Source of the DNA: an uncultured Tenacibaculum sp.
GTDB taxonomy: Bacteria; Bacteroidota; Bacteroidia; Flavobacteriales; Flavobacteriaceae
NCBI GenBank assembly: GCA_947501615.1
Contig: CANMWK010000004.1
Span: 248,001 to 312,000 of the forward strand
Length of the DNA stretch: 64,000 nucleotides
Direction: 5' to 3'
A program made the position numbers and the translations under genes. Under the pieces are notes generated by a model. It was not told the origin of the DNA, did no database searches, and saw nothing but the letters and a program-made list of their open reading frames with translations. Numbering within the stretch: position 1 is the first letter of the stretch; each line of letters starts with the position of its first letter. Of the stretch, positions 36,220-45,787 are shown one piece after another.

Positions 36220-36882
36220 TTAGTGGTGATTGAAGTGGTGAACTAAAGCAATGATGATGAATCCTAACGGAAGACCAATTGCATAAACTTTACTAAATGT
36301 TTTCAATCCTTTAGTGTATTTATTATTTGCTCCTACTGATTGAAATGCAGAATTAAACCCATGTAATAAGTGTAATGCTAAAAACACAAATGAAAGCACA
36401 TAAACACCTACTCTGATAGGATTTTCAAACATGTGAACTACGTGAGAGTAAAAATCTTTACCAACCTGACTTTTACCTTCTACATATTTTTCAACCATTT
36501 CTGGAACCCAAAAATCATTTAAATGGAATATTACAAAACCTAATATTGCCAAACCACTCCAAATCATGTTTCTACTCATCCAAGTAGAATTTGCATTTCC
36601 GTTGTTCTTAGCATATTTTACTGTACGAGCACTTTTATTTTTAATTTCTAGTACAAATCCCATTACAAAGTGGAAGATGACACCAAACATTAATACAGGT
36701 TGCAGTAAATATTGAACCGCCCAGAAATTACCCATAAAATATGAAGCTTCATTAAAAGCTTTGGGGCTAAAAACCGATAAAATATTAATTGCAAAGTGTT
36801 GTAGTAAGAAAACCATTAGAAAGAGTGCCGAAAGTGCCATGGCAAACTTTCTTCCTATAGAAGATTTTAATAATCCGCTCAT
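36220..36882 (-). CDS. sdhC: Succinate dehydrogenase cytochrome b subunit
   Basis: Integral-membrane heme-binding anchor with five helices, the type-B layout that needs no separate SdhD. Heme-ligand histidines lie in L-L-Q-H-F-A-I-N, I-F-H-F-V-M-G, I-F-H-L-N-D-F-W and L-H-L-L-H-G-F. 220 residues. First gene of the operon. With SdhAB it couples succinate oxidation to quinone reduction at the inner membrane. Confidence 0.93.
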   Translation of the reverse strand: MSGLLKSSIGRKFAMALSALFLMVFLLQHFAINILSVFSPKAFNEASYFMGNFWAVQYLLQPVLMFGVIFHFVMGFVLEIKNKSARTVKYAKNNGNANSTWMSRNMIWSGLAILGFVIFHLNDFWVPEMVEKYVEGKSQVGKDFYSHVVHMFENPIRVGVYVLSFVFLALHLLHGFNSAFQSVGANNKYTKGLKTFSKVYAIGLPLGFIIIALVHHFNHH

Positions 36883-37097
36883 TATTTTTAATTGTTGAAT
36901 GAAATAATTGCTAGCAAAGTTAACACCTAAGTACTGTTTTTACAAGGATTAAAGTTTCTTTTGTTTTATATTTAGAATGGGTTTAAATAGAAGATTGTAA
37001 AGCAATCCTAAAACTATGTTGTTGTTTTTTCTTTAAAAAACATTTTTTTTTGTTACTAATATCGTATAAATAAGAATGTTTTTTTGAGTTTTTGATC

Positions 37098-38180
37098 ATG
37101 AAAAAAGTAACAACGAATATTTCTAAATCGGCTACATTACCTTCAAGTTTTTATTTTGATGCTAAAATTTGGGAAGCAATGAAGGAAAATGTATTTGCTA
37201 AAAGTTGGCAATATATTGGTGATGAAGAACAGATTTTTAATGTAGCTGTAAATACGTATCCATTTTATCTTTTAGAAAAATATATTGAAGAACCTTTAGT
37301 GTTGACAAAACATAAGGAAGAAGTGCGATGTTTGTCAAATGTATGCACACACAGAGGTTTTATTCTTTCGCATCATCCTGGGAAAAACAGAAAATTAGTG
37401 TGTTCTTATCATGGTAGACGATTCAATTTAGAAGGAAAATTCGAGTTTATGCCAGAGTTTAAAGAAGTTGAAGATTTTCCAAGACCATGTGAACATTTAC
37501 ATCAACTACCATTACAAAAATGGTCTAAATTTTTATTCACAAGTTTAGCACCAGAACAAGATTTTTCTAAAATTTTAAATGAGTTAGAAAGTAGGATAGG
37601 TTTTTTAAATGTTGATGATTTTGAGTTTGCGCCAGAATATTCTAAAACCTACAACGTGCAATCGCATTGGGCATTATATATCGATAATTATTTAGAAGGC
37701 TTTCATATTCCGTTTGTACATCCTGCTTTGAATAGTATTTTAGATTATGGAAGTTATGATACCATTTGCGATGGAGATATGGTATTGCAAATTGGTTATG
37801 GAGAAAATGGAGCTGAAACGTTTAATTTTCCAGAAGATCATCCAGATTATGGTAAAAATATTTCGGCATACTACTATTGGTTTTATCCGAATTTTATGTT
37901 GAATTTTTATCCTTGGGGAGTGCAATTAAATATTGTGCGTCCTTATACTGAAAATTTCACCAAAGTTGAATTCTTATACTACATAAAAGATAGGGAAGTT
38001 TGGGAACGTATGAGTGGTGAACAATTAGGAGAAAAAACACAACAAGAAGATGAGTGGGTGGTTGAAGGTGTACAAAAAGGATTACGTTCACGCTTCTACT
38101 CAGACGGACGATTTTCCGCGACTAGAGAAACAGGAGTTCATCATTTTCATAAGATGTTGAAAAGAGATTTAGAACAATAA
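37098..38180 (+). CDS. Rieske aromatic-ring/choline-type oxygenase, large subunit
   Basis: Rieske [2Fe-2S] site C-T-H-R-G-F...C-S-Y-H-G-R-R-F in the first half, then the mononuclear iron site D-N-Y-L-E-G-F-H-I-P-F-V-H in the SRPBCC catalytic domain. 360 residues from the ATG at 37098 (TTG at 37092 is weaker). The family includes ring-hydroxylating dioxygenases and choline/carnitine monooxygenases; no reductase or ferredoxin gene is nearby, so substrate is unknown. Confidence 0.9.
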   Translation: MKKVTTNISKSATLPSSFYFDAKIWEAMKENVFAKSWQYIGDEEQIFNVAVNTYPFYLLEKYIEEPLVLTKHKEEVRCLSNVCTHRGFILSHHPGKNRKLVCSYHGRRFNLEGKFEFMPEFKEVEDFPRPCEHLHQLPLQKWSKFLFTSLAPEQDFSKILNELESRIGFLNVDDFEFAPEYSKTYNVQSHWALYIDNYLEGFHIPFVHPALNSILDYGSYDTICDGDMVLQIGYGENGAETFNFPEDHPDYGKNISAYYYWFYPNFMLNFYPWGVQLNIVRPYTENFTKVEFLYYIKDREVWERMSGEQLGEKTQQEDEWVVEGVQKGLRSRFYSDGRFSATRETGVHHFHKMLKRDLEQ

Positions 38181-38183
38181 AGA

Positions 38184-38309
38184 AGGTCTAAAAAGATTAT
38201 TTTTCGTCAAATGGAACTGGTTTCAGTTTCTCATCATAACTGAGAATCAGAAAAATGAGATGCTGAAATAAATTAAGAATGACGTTTTCAAATACTTTTT
38301 AGATAGTCT
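38184..38309. repeat. MITE-like inverted-repeat element, copy 2
   Basis: Begins AGGTCTAAAAAGATTATTTTTCG three bases after the oxygenase stop and ends near CTTTTTAGATAGTCT. Diverged copy of 2714-2859; the inner palindrome is partly deleted here. Because it starts so close to the stop codon it may serve as the 3' end of that transcript. Confidence 0.65.
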
Positions 38310-38384
38310 TTTCGCTGTATATGACAAAAAGCATATTTTTAGTGTATATAGCTAAAAATCAATATTTTGTTTAGGGTTCGGCAT

Positions 38385-38585
38385 AATTTAATCTTGAATC
38401 TATTACAAATAGTAATGTCATTGCGAAGGAGTGAAACGGATGAAGCAATCTTTGCCTTAAAAACGAGGTTTTCGTTGTTAAATTAACAGATTACTTCTTC
38501 ACTTCACTATGTTTCGTTCATCGTAATGACGTAATTATTTGATTTATAGATTTAAAAATGTATTCTTAAATCAAACTCGAGTTAT
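38385..38585. repeat. MITE-like element C, copy 3, inverted
   Basis: Reverse complement of the core at 24558-24746: it runs TTGAATCTATTACAAATAGT, then GATTACTTCTTCACTTCACT, to CATCGTAATGACGTAATTAT. Ends in AAACTCGAGTTA where a terminal repeat would lie. Non-coding. It separates the core-genome genes from the accessory island. Confidence 0.78.
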
Positions 38586-38624
38586 TTAGACATAGGTTTA
38601 TCATGTAACCTCGAGCGGAGTCTC

Positions 38625-39422
38625 TTAGTTTTTTTGATTTGCTTGCTCTTGTAATAAAGCAATTTGAGTTTCTAAATCGTGCAAGCGATCATAAATATCT
38701 ACTGGTTCTGGCATTTGTTTTGAAGCATACATGGTAACATACCAAACTTCCATAACCTCATCTACATTTATAGTATAGGTTGGATAGTTTCCGTTTTTAT
38801 TATCACTCTTTAAAATTAATTTACCTCTTTCTTGTATCCTGTTAATTACACGTTTTAAAACAATTCCATCGTTTTTAGTTACAATTACATATACTCGTCC
38901 ATCTTTAATATCATGTAAATCTTCTACATATTGGCCAAATACCAAATCACCATCAAAAAAAGTACGTACCATAGAATTTCCTTGAACTTCAAAACAGCGA
39001 AAAGAACCATGACGCAAATGCGGCATATGAAAAGAAGGTAAATTTTGAATATACTCTGAATCTCCATAACCATTTAAATATCCAGCTCTGGCTTGAGTGG
39101 GAACGAATATAATATTCTCATCTCCTAAAGAATTTGTAGAAACTACTTGCGGTGTTCCACTATAATGACTGTAGGGTACTTCTTGACGAAGCATGATGTT
39201 ACTTTTTCCAAATAAATAATCGGGATTAATACTAAATTCATTAATTATAGAGGTAAGAACATCGTACCCAGGTTTTGTTTTTTTACGACTACCATCGGGT
39301 TGAGGACGACCATTTACAATACTGTCTACAGTGGTTCCTGTAACACCAATTCTTTTAGAAAAAGATAAATTATTTAATTTATGAAAATCTCTAATTTCCG
39401 CTATTCTTTTTGAAATATCCAT
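38625..39422 (-). CDS. S24 (LexA/CI-like) self-cleaving transcriptional repressor
   Basis: 265 residues: N-terminal XRE-type helix-turn-helix (residues 1-70, with F-S-K-R-I-G-V-T-G-T-T-V-D-S-I), then an S24 peptidase domain. Scissile Ala113-Gly114 lies in Q-A-R-A-G-Y, nucleophile Ser150 in Q-G-N-S-M, and Lys190 in I-V-L-K-R; together they form a complete autocleavage set, cut when RecA filaments form after DNA damage. A similar protein is common in flavobacterial chromosomes. It is divergent from the large protein at 39781 across 358 bases, so it could repress the island; this is inference. Confidence 0.9.
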   Translation of the reverse strand: MDISKRIAEIRDFHKLNNLSFSKRIGVTGTTVDSIVNGRPQPDGSRKKTKPGYDVLTSIINEFSINPDYLFGKSNIMLRQEVPYSHYSGTPQVVSTNSLGDENIIFVPTQARAGYLNGYGDSEYIQNLPSFHMPHLRHGSFRCFEVQGNSMVRTFFDGDLVFGQYVEDLHDIKDGRVYVIVTKNDGIVLKRVINRIQERGKLILKSDNKNGNYPTYTINVDEVMEVWYVTMYASKQMPEPVDIYDRLHDLETQIALLQEQANQKN

Positions 39423-39457
39423 CCTCGTATTTTTAACATAAAATTAAACTTGAAACA

Positions 39458-39489
39458 TTTGTTTTTTGTGTAAAATGTTTGTATTTTTG
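39458..39489 (+). promoter_or_regulatory. Promoter of the island head gene
   Basis: TTTG (39458-39461), 20-base spacer, TATTTTTG (39482-39489): a full Bacteroidota promoter. The leader to the ATG at 39781 is about 285 bases and contains no gene; it is AT-rich with no single dominant hairpin. The same promoter type with the same 20-base spacer occurs at 51253, 59152 and 61713. Confidence 0.6.
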
Positions 39490-39780
39490 TTCTGTGTTTA
39501 AATGCAAATATAATAAAATTTAAACATATGTGAAAAATTGCGAATTCTTTAGAGATGTTAATCTGTTATACTTCATTTTCTTATCATCTCTGTTTTTAAC
39601 TTTCACACTTTTTTATTGATTCAAAAATTTTATACGGCTGTTGTTGTACTATTTAGATAAGCAAAAAGAAAAGTAACATACGCTTTTTAAAATTTAGAAA
39701 TTATTAAAAGAAGTAGGATATCTGTTGTACAATATCATTGTAATGTGTATTACAGATAGTCATTAAAAAAATGTACTCAT

Positions 39781-42700
39781 ATGGAAAAAAAATCAATTAC
39801 TTCAAACCTTTTTAGGTTTGTAACGTTGCGTTCGCCACAATTGGCAGATGAAAGAAAAAAGGACTTATTATTTGTATCGTATCCTGAAGAAAAAGAATTA
39901 GAGAGTATTGCGCATCAATCGGTGGCAAGATTAGCACCAGGTCAGGAAGAAGAAAAAGCAGAAGCTTTAGAAAAAGCCTATGTTTCAGAAAATTTCGATG
40001 CTATAAAAAGTAGACAAGAATTACGAAAAAACTTTGGAAAATTATATGATTTTTCAAGTTGGTTATCGCGTAACAAACATTATTTAACTGCTAAAAGTAT
40101 CACTGAGAATTTAGCTGTTATTCTTGCAGATGGAAATGCAATTGCCGAGGCTGTTCCGACAGTTGAAAATAGTATGATTTTACAGGAAGACGAAGAAATT
40201 CTATTATGGAATAATTTATTTTATCAAACCATACATAAAACCTCAACTTCAGTTCGTGAAATACTAATTCAACTTTTAATTACGAATCGTTTTTTACAAG
40301 CGTTTAGTCAGTATGCTAACGAACAACAATCGGAATCGGAAGGGCAAACAGGTGATGAATCCATTCAATTTACAGAAGAACAACAAAAGGAGTTTACATG
40401 GAGAGCCAATGCTAGTGTTATTATTCCTAAGGAAGTGTTATACGCGCCTAAGTCTAAGGTAAAAAAACCAAAAAATGAAGGATTAACTGCGAATCAATCT
40501 GAGGTTTTAGAAAAAATGGTTCTTGTAGATCAAGCGAAGTCTAAACTCAAAATGTATGAGACAGCGCTACAGGAAACAGAAAGAGCGGAGTTATTATATA
40601 ATAAAGAGGAAGAAAAAAAATATCAGGCAGCAGTTAACGATTATCAACAAAGGCTTGCTGAGCATCAAAGTTCAACAACAATTGTATCTCCAACAGATGC
40701 TGTAATTTCACCTGCTGATGAAATTTCAACAGAAGATAATCCAGCGCTTGATCCTGTAAAAATCATACCCTTTACTTATGTGAAATCTCCAGAAATTGTT
40801 CGCTATCCTGAAGGAACAACACTTAGTGAATCGGAGGCTAAAGTAGTTGCGCAATTATCTGCGGAAACACAAGCACTGATGAATACTAAAGAGTTTGAAG
40901 TTTACGATACGTTTGCAGAGGTTAAAACTTTATTACAGTCCAAAATTAAGAGGGAGAATCAAATAATTTTAGAGAATGCACCTCAATCGACACAAGGGAG
41001 AATGGCAGGAGGAAACGTAATGTCAAATGATAATGAACTGCCACAATATGGTTATTCGATTGTTACACAAAATGTGTTTTCTCAAACATTTACCACATTT
41101 GATTTATATTTAAATGTAAAAGATGTGTCAAAAAAGATTACTGCGGTGTCTTATGAAATAATCGATGAAAAAGGGGTTTTTAATCTTTCTGGTACTGAAT
41201 TTAGGGTGCTAACACCTACTTTTGAAGAAGCCGAAAAGATCAAAATTTTCCCGAAAGGAGTTACTATTGGTGAAGGAGATTATACTTTTAAAGGTGAAGT
41301 TTCTCTATCTGATGGTACAGTAGTAGCGTTTGATTCAAGGATGACATTAATGTTCCAAAATTCAGTTTTAGACGGAAAAGATATTGGCTTTGCTACAGTA
41401 GTAAACTCAGGAGATGCTGGTGCTGATTCTGAAAGTCCAGACAGTGAGGAAATTTATGGTGTTACTCAATTAGGTATAGCAGATTTTAGACGTGTAGAAC
41501 AAGAAGTGTGTTGTTACGTACCAGGAGAGGTTTCACATATTGAGAATATTATGGCTCGTGAGTATAAAGAGCGTAGTGTTCGAAACCTAACTTCTCATGA
41601 AAGTACTAACGAAGTAACTTCTGAAAAAGAAGCAGAAGTATTAACAGATACTACTTCTACAGAACGTAATGAATTGCAACGAGAAACATCATCAATTGTA
41701 AATGAAGATACGACTTCTAGTTTTGGGGCTAATGCAAGTGTATCAGCAAAAATATTTGGAAGTAGTTTTTCTGCCGGATCAAATTATAATAGTTCATCAA
41801 GTAATTCAATTTCTGATTCAAATTTACAAGCGCAAAGTTATGCTCAGGAAGTAACAGAACGCGCTTTAGAACGTGTAGTAGAAAAAGTTAGTAGAAAGCG
41901 AACAACCAGAATTTTAAAGGAACATGAAGAAAATACCACACATGGTTTTGATAATAGAAAAGGAGACGAACATGTAACAGGGGTATATCGTTGGGTAGAT
42001 GTTATCTATAAAAATAAAATGGTGAATTATGGTAAACGATTAATGTATGAATTTGCAATACCAGAGCCAGCTAAGTTTTACATTAGTAGTAATTTTAAAA
42101 ATAATGAAAACAACGATCAAAACAACAGTAGAAATAATTTAATTTCATCTGTAAAACCTATAAATCCTAAAGATTTAGTATTACCAGGGCTAACGGCAGG
42201 GTTAAAAAACGCATCACAAATAGATGAAGGAAATTATCAACGAATAACATCGATTTATAATGCTGAAGTTAACCCATTTCCTAAGCAACTTATTACGGTT
42301 GGTAAATCTTTTAGTTTAAGTTATAGTAAAGCGACAGATACAAATGAATCTGCAAACTTGAATGGAAAAATTGAGTTACCTGAAGGTTATAAGTCGATTC
42401 AAGCAACTGTTGGTTATAGTGCTGCCGATAATGGAGATACATCTCGAAAAGGTTTTTATATTCATGTAGGAAATAAAAAAATGGGAGGTGCTGGTAGTAG
42501 TTTGCCTATTCATAAAGAAGGAGTTACTACAAGTATAGATAATTATGTTAATGAAGTTCCGGTTTCTGCTGTTTTATTCAATTACTTTGAAGGAGCTTTA
42601 AACATAGGTGTTAATTGTACAAGAACAGACGAATATTACCAACAATGGCAAAACGAAACATTTAATGCCATTATGAATGCATATTACGAACGTGTTCAAG

Positions 42701-43452
42701 AATACAATGAATTCCAACAAGCGCAAGAGGTTTCGCCAGAGGAAAAAGAAAAACAACAAGAGTTTAGTTCTCAAATAAACCGTGGTATTGAAAAACGAGA
42801 ACTAAAACGTATTGCTATCGATTTAATGACTGCTCCTTTTAAAGATCTTGCTATAAGCAGAGGTCATTACGGTAGTAGCAATACAAAAGTTATAAAATCT
42901 GAGAGTCTTAACGATCATGCTTCAGTAGTAAAGTTCTTTGAACAAGCCTTTGATTGGGAAATTATGGCTTATACTTTCTATCCGTATTTCTATAAGGAAG
43001 AATCAAAATGGGCAGATAATTTTGAATATTTAGACGCTAACGATCCTATTTTTAAAGCCTTTTTACAAAGTGGAATGGCAAGAACTGTTGTGCCAGTTAC
43101 TCCTGGTTTTGAAACCGCGGTCAATTGGTTTATGAATACTGGTGAATTGTGGAACGGACAAGGAATAGTAACCGATACTGAAGAAGATTTGTATGTTTCT
43201 ATAGCTGAAGAAATGCTGGAACCAGAAGGTGAGGTAGAAGGTACTTGGGAAACTCGTGTACCTACGGCTTTAACTATTTTACAAGCAGATTCTGTAGTAT
43301 TAGATGAGGGAGGTTTGCCTTGTAATCCGGATTGTGGTGAGCATAGCCGATTTAAATCAAGTACATACAGGTTAGGCGGAGCACCTTCAGTTCCTGCTGG
43401 TCCTGAAGGAGTAGATTTTGATATTGTTGGAGAAACAAATACCGTCCAATAA
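39781..43452 (+). CDS. Very large island protein of unknown family, 1223 residues
   Basis: No signal peptide. Residues 1-230 are helical; 230-300 form a charged coiled coil; 430-560 look beta-rich (F-D-L-Y-L-N-V-K-D-V, G-E-G-D-Y-T-F-K-G-E). A conspicuous segment C577-C-Y-V-P-G-E-V-S-H-I-E-N follows. After it come a Thr/Ser/Glu-rich coiled region and a Ser/Asn-rich stretch (about 655-700), then R-K-R-T-T-R-I-L-K-E-H-E-E-N and V-T-G-V-Y-R-W-V-D-V-I-Y-K-N-K near residue 732. I recall similar YVPGEV...GVYRWVD segments in large uncharacterised bacterial proteins but no named function. It heads the island and precedes the first toxin gene by 94 bases, so a structural or delivery role is inferred. 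Confidence 0.75.
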   Translation: MEKKSITSNLFRFVTLRSPQLADERKKDLLFVSYPEEKELESIAHQSVARLAPGQEEEKAEALEKAYVSENFDAIKSRQELRKNFGKLYDFSSWLSRNKHYLTAKSITENLAVILADGNAIAEAVPTVENSMILQEDEEILLWNNLFYQTIHKTSTSVREILIQLLITNRFLQAFSQYANEQQSESEGQTGDESIQFTEEQQKEFTWRANASVIIPKEVLYAPKSKVKKPKNEGLTANQSEVLEKMVLVDQAKSKLKMYETALQETERAELLYNKEEEKKYQAAVNDYQQRLAEHQSSTTIVSPTDAVISPADEISTEDNPALDPVKIIPFTYVKSPEIVRYPEGTTLSESEAKVVAQLSAETQALMNTKEFEVYDTFAEVKTLLQSKIKRENQIILENAPQSTQGRMAGGNVMSNDNELPQYGYSIVTQNVFSQTFTTFDLYLNVKDVSKKITAVSYEIIDEKGVFNLSGTEFRVLTPTFEEAEKIKIFPKGVTIGEGDYTFKGEVSLSDGTVVAFDSRMTLMFQNSVLDGKDIGFATVVNSGDAGADSESPDSEEIYGVTQLGIADFRRVEQEVCCYVPGEVSHIENIMAREYKERSVRNLTSHESTNEVTSEKEAEVLTDTTSTERNELQRETSSIVNEDTTSSFGANASVSAKIFGSSFSAGSNYNSSSSNSISDSNLQAQSYAQEVTERALERVVEKVSRKRTTRILKEHEENTTHGFDNRKGDEHVTGVYRWVDVIYKNKMVNYGKRLMYEFAIPEPAKFYISSNFKNNENNDQNNSRNNLISSVKPINPKDLVLPGLTAGLKNASQIDEGNYQRITSIYNAEVNPFPKQLITVGKSFSLSYSKATDTNESANLNGKIELPEGYKSIQATVGYSAADNGDTSRKGFYIHVGNKKMGGAGSSLPIHKEGVTTSIDNYVNEVPVSAVLFNYFEGALNIGVNCTRTDEYYQQWQNETFNAIMNAYYERVQEYNEFQQAQEVSPEEKEKQQEFSSQINRGIEKRELKRIAIDLMTAPFKDLAISRGHYGSSNTKVIKSESLNDHASVVKFFEQAFDWEIMAYTFYPYFYKEESKWADNFEYLDANDPIFKAFLQSGMARTVVPVTPGFETAVNWFMNTGELWNGQGIVTDTEEDLYVSIAEEMLEPEGEVEGTWETRVPTALTILQADSVVLDEGGLPCNPDCGEHSRFKSSTYRLGGAPSVPAGPEGVDFDIVGETNTVQ

Positions 43453-43476
43453 TTGAATTAGGTCTTATATAAATTA

Positions 43477-43519
43477 GTGCTATTCAATCCTAGTTTTTTT
43501 TACTAAGATTGAATAGCAC
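43477..43519. repeat. Long inverted repeat between the 1223-residue protein and the toxin
   Basis: GTGCTATTCAATC (43477-43489) and GATTGAATAGCAC (43507-43519) are exact reverse complements, extended inward by TAGT/ACTA with one mismatch. The T run lies in the loop, not after the stem. It may be a transcript end, an mRNA-stability element or an attenuator separating the levels of the two products. Confidence 0.75.
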
Positions 43520-43546
43520 ATAATAAAAATCATAAAAATAGAATGT

Positions 43547-45781
43547 ATGAGTACTACATTTAAATTTGCTGATAAATTTGATTTTACTCCACCATTTGAT
43601 TTTAAAAATTTTGAAGAAGAAGCGTTTGATGTACATAAAGGAAAAGTAATTTTAAATCAAAAAACAGTAAAAACAGGAATAATTTGGGTGAATAGTGAAG
43701 CCGATTTTAAGAATAAGTTTGGTTTACTTAAAAACGATCCTAATAAATTCAGAGTTTTTATAGAGCTTAAAAAGGGAGTAAAAAAACAGCAAGGAGAATA
43801 CAAAAAACTAAAAGATTCTGGAATATCATTTAGTAATTTTAAAAAAATTCACGGAATTACATTAGGTCAAAATTTAGTAAAAGCAATAGAAAGTGAAAAT
43901 AAAAAGGAAAACACAGAAATTATAATAAGTGACTTTTTTAACTGGTTAAACATTCGGGAATCTAGAGAAGAAGAGACTTACAACCTTCTTTATAAGTATA
44001 TTCAAGATTTTGCAATAGATTATCCTTCTGAAGTATTTCAACCAGAGAAAGTTTATGAAGAATTTTTCAAGTTAATACAAGATTGTATCTCATTAGGAGT
44101 CATCGGAATAAATGACATAGCCAAATACCTATCAGAAGAAGTTTTTAATGCTTTAGCTCAGCAAATACGAAAATTAAAACTTGAAGAAAATAAATGGAAT
44201 CCTGCAAGTGAAGACAAAGAAGGGAAATCTAATTATGATCCAATTCTTAAAGATTTTTCTAATGTTGAAGAGGGTATTAATGCCATTTTTGATCAATTAG
44301 TTGCTTTTAATGTTCAGTCTACAGAAAACGAACAAGTAAATAACATAATTGCTAGGCTTAAAAACATAGCTGTACAATTTTTTGAAGCATTTAAAGATAT
44401 TATCCTTAATCCTTTAAAAGCTTTAAACGAGTACATAAGAAAGAATAATGCATTTATAGTAGGTTTTATAAATGGTTGTATTGACGCTGTTGCTACTTTT
44501 TTTGAAGGTTTAGGTTTTATTATAGGATTGTTTAATTATCGTAATTTAAAAGAGTTTATAGTTGCTGTTCAACAACTTATCAAAAACTTCGATTGGTCAA
44601 TTATTCAAAAATTTATAAAGGACGAACTTCAAAAGTTATTTGCTTTTATCTTCGAAGGCGATCCATATAAAAAATCATACGAGCTAGGTCAATTTTTTCC
44701 TAAATTAATAGAAATTGGTTTTAGCATTGTACTCGGTGCCAAAACAATAGTATTAACTGTAAAAAGAATAAACGAAGTTCGTAAGGTTTTAGTTAAACGG
44801 TTTAAAGAAATACGAAATAGTTTACTCTTTAACATAGATAATAAGATCTTAAAAGAATTAAAAAAAGAAGGGATTTCTGTAAAAGTAAGTTTTAACACAA
44901 GTGCTCCTTTAAGTTCAGCTACACCAGGGCTTGGAGTACCTAAATTAGAAATCAGAAATAAAGAATTCGAAGTTGTTTTTAAAGGAATTTCTATTAAAAA
45001 GTTTAATAATGAAAAAGAATTGAACCGTTTTCTAAAAACAATGAAAAAAGACATTGATTTTGAAGCGGAAAGATTTAATGCTATTTTTAAAGATTTCTTA
45101 AGAGAAAGAAAATGGAAAGTACGAAGAACACCTGGAGGAAATAAAATAGAATTAATCGACGAAAATAAGGATATTGTTCTTTATAGAAGTAAAAAGGAAA
45201 TAGGTATTGAAAAATATATTAAATATTCTAAATTACCTGAAGAAAAGAAATTTGATCTTCTTGAGAAGATGTATAATTCAATATCAACAAATTCTAATAG
45301 ATATAGAAGATCTAAGGCTCAAAAAAAGCTAGAAAATAAAGGGTATGATATAGATATACCAGAAACAAATATAGGCATAGGTAAAGGAAACGGTGTAGCA
45401 CCAGATTTCTCTGTTATGGGGAAAGACATGTTTTTAATTGATGGTAAGTTAGGCAATGGTCTTTATGACGAAATAGAAGGGTTTAGTAATGCTGATATTG
45501 AAAAAGCATTTAAAATTCTTAATGAAAACAATGGAATTATTAAAGCTAATGTAACTAGTGATAGAAATGCAGATTTTTCAAACTGTTGGAAAGAATTAGG
45601 TATTAATGAAAAATTAGGAAAACAAATTGAAAAAATGGATTTAACTTGGCATCATTTAGATGATCTCGATTCAGATATAAAAAGTTCTTTCCAACTTGTT
45701 AGATCTGAAATCCACTTGCAAACCTACAAACATATTGGGAGTAATAAACAAATACAAGTACTTTTAAATTTAATAGATTAA
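43547..45781 (+). CDS. Polymorphic toxin with C-terminal WHH-type HNH nuclease domain
   Basis: 744 residues in three parts: an N-terminal region (1-280) of unknown fold; a hydrophobic pretoxin stretch (about 285-420) with two membrane-like helices (F-I-V-G-F-I-N-G-C-I-D-A-V-A-T-F-F, I-G-F-S-I-V-L-G-A-K-T-I-V-L); and a C-terminal toxin. The toxin ends in T-W701-H-H-L-D-D and F-Q-L-V-R-S-E-I-H723-L-Q-T-Y-K-H729-I-G, the WHH variant of the HNH/endonuclease VII fold seen in secreted DNase toxins. The SUKH immunity gene starts six bases later. No signal peptide, so export would need a dedicated route. Family assignment of the C-terminus is from motif recognition. Confidence 0.78.
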   Translation: MSTTFKFADKFDFTPPFDFKNFEEEAFDVHKGKVILNQKTVKTGIIWVNSEADFKNKFGLLKNDPNKFRVFIELKKGVKKQQGEYKKLKDSGISFSNFKKIHGITLGQNLVKAIESENKKENTEIIISDFFNWLNIRESREEETYNLLYKYIQDFAIDYPSEVFQPEKVYEEFFKLIQDCISLGVIGINDIAKYLSEEVFNALAQQIRKLKLEENKWNPASEDKEGKSNYDPILKDFSNVEEGINAIFDQLVAFNVQSTENEQVNNIIARLKNIAVQFFEAFKDIILNPLKALNEYIRKNNAFIVGFINGCIDAVATFFEGLGFIIGLFNYRNLKEFIVAVQQLIKNFDWSIIQKFIKDELQKLFAFIFEGDPYKKSYELGQFFPKLIEIGFSIVLGAKTIVLTVKRINEVRKVLVKRFKEIRNSLLFNIDNKILKELKKEGISVKVSFNTSAPLSSATPGLGVPKLEIRNKEFEVVFKGISIKKFNNEKELNRFLKTMKKDIDFEAERFNAIFKDFLRERKWKVRRTPGGNKIELIDENKDIVLYRSKKEIGIEKYIKYSKLPEEKKFDLLEKMYNSISTNSNRYRRSKAQKKLENKGYDIDIPETNIGIGKGNGVAPDFSVMGKDMFLIDGKLGNGLYDEIEGFSNADIEKAFKILNENNGIIKANVTSDRNADFSNCWKELGINEKLGKQIEKMDLTWHHLDDLDSDIKSSFQLVRSEIHLQTYKHIGSNKQIQVLLNLID

Positions 45782-45787
45782 CACATT

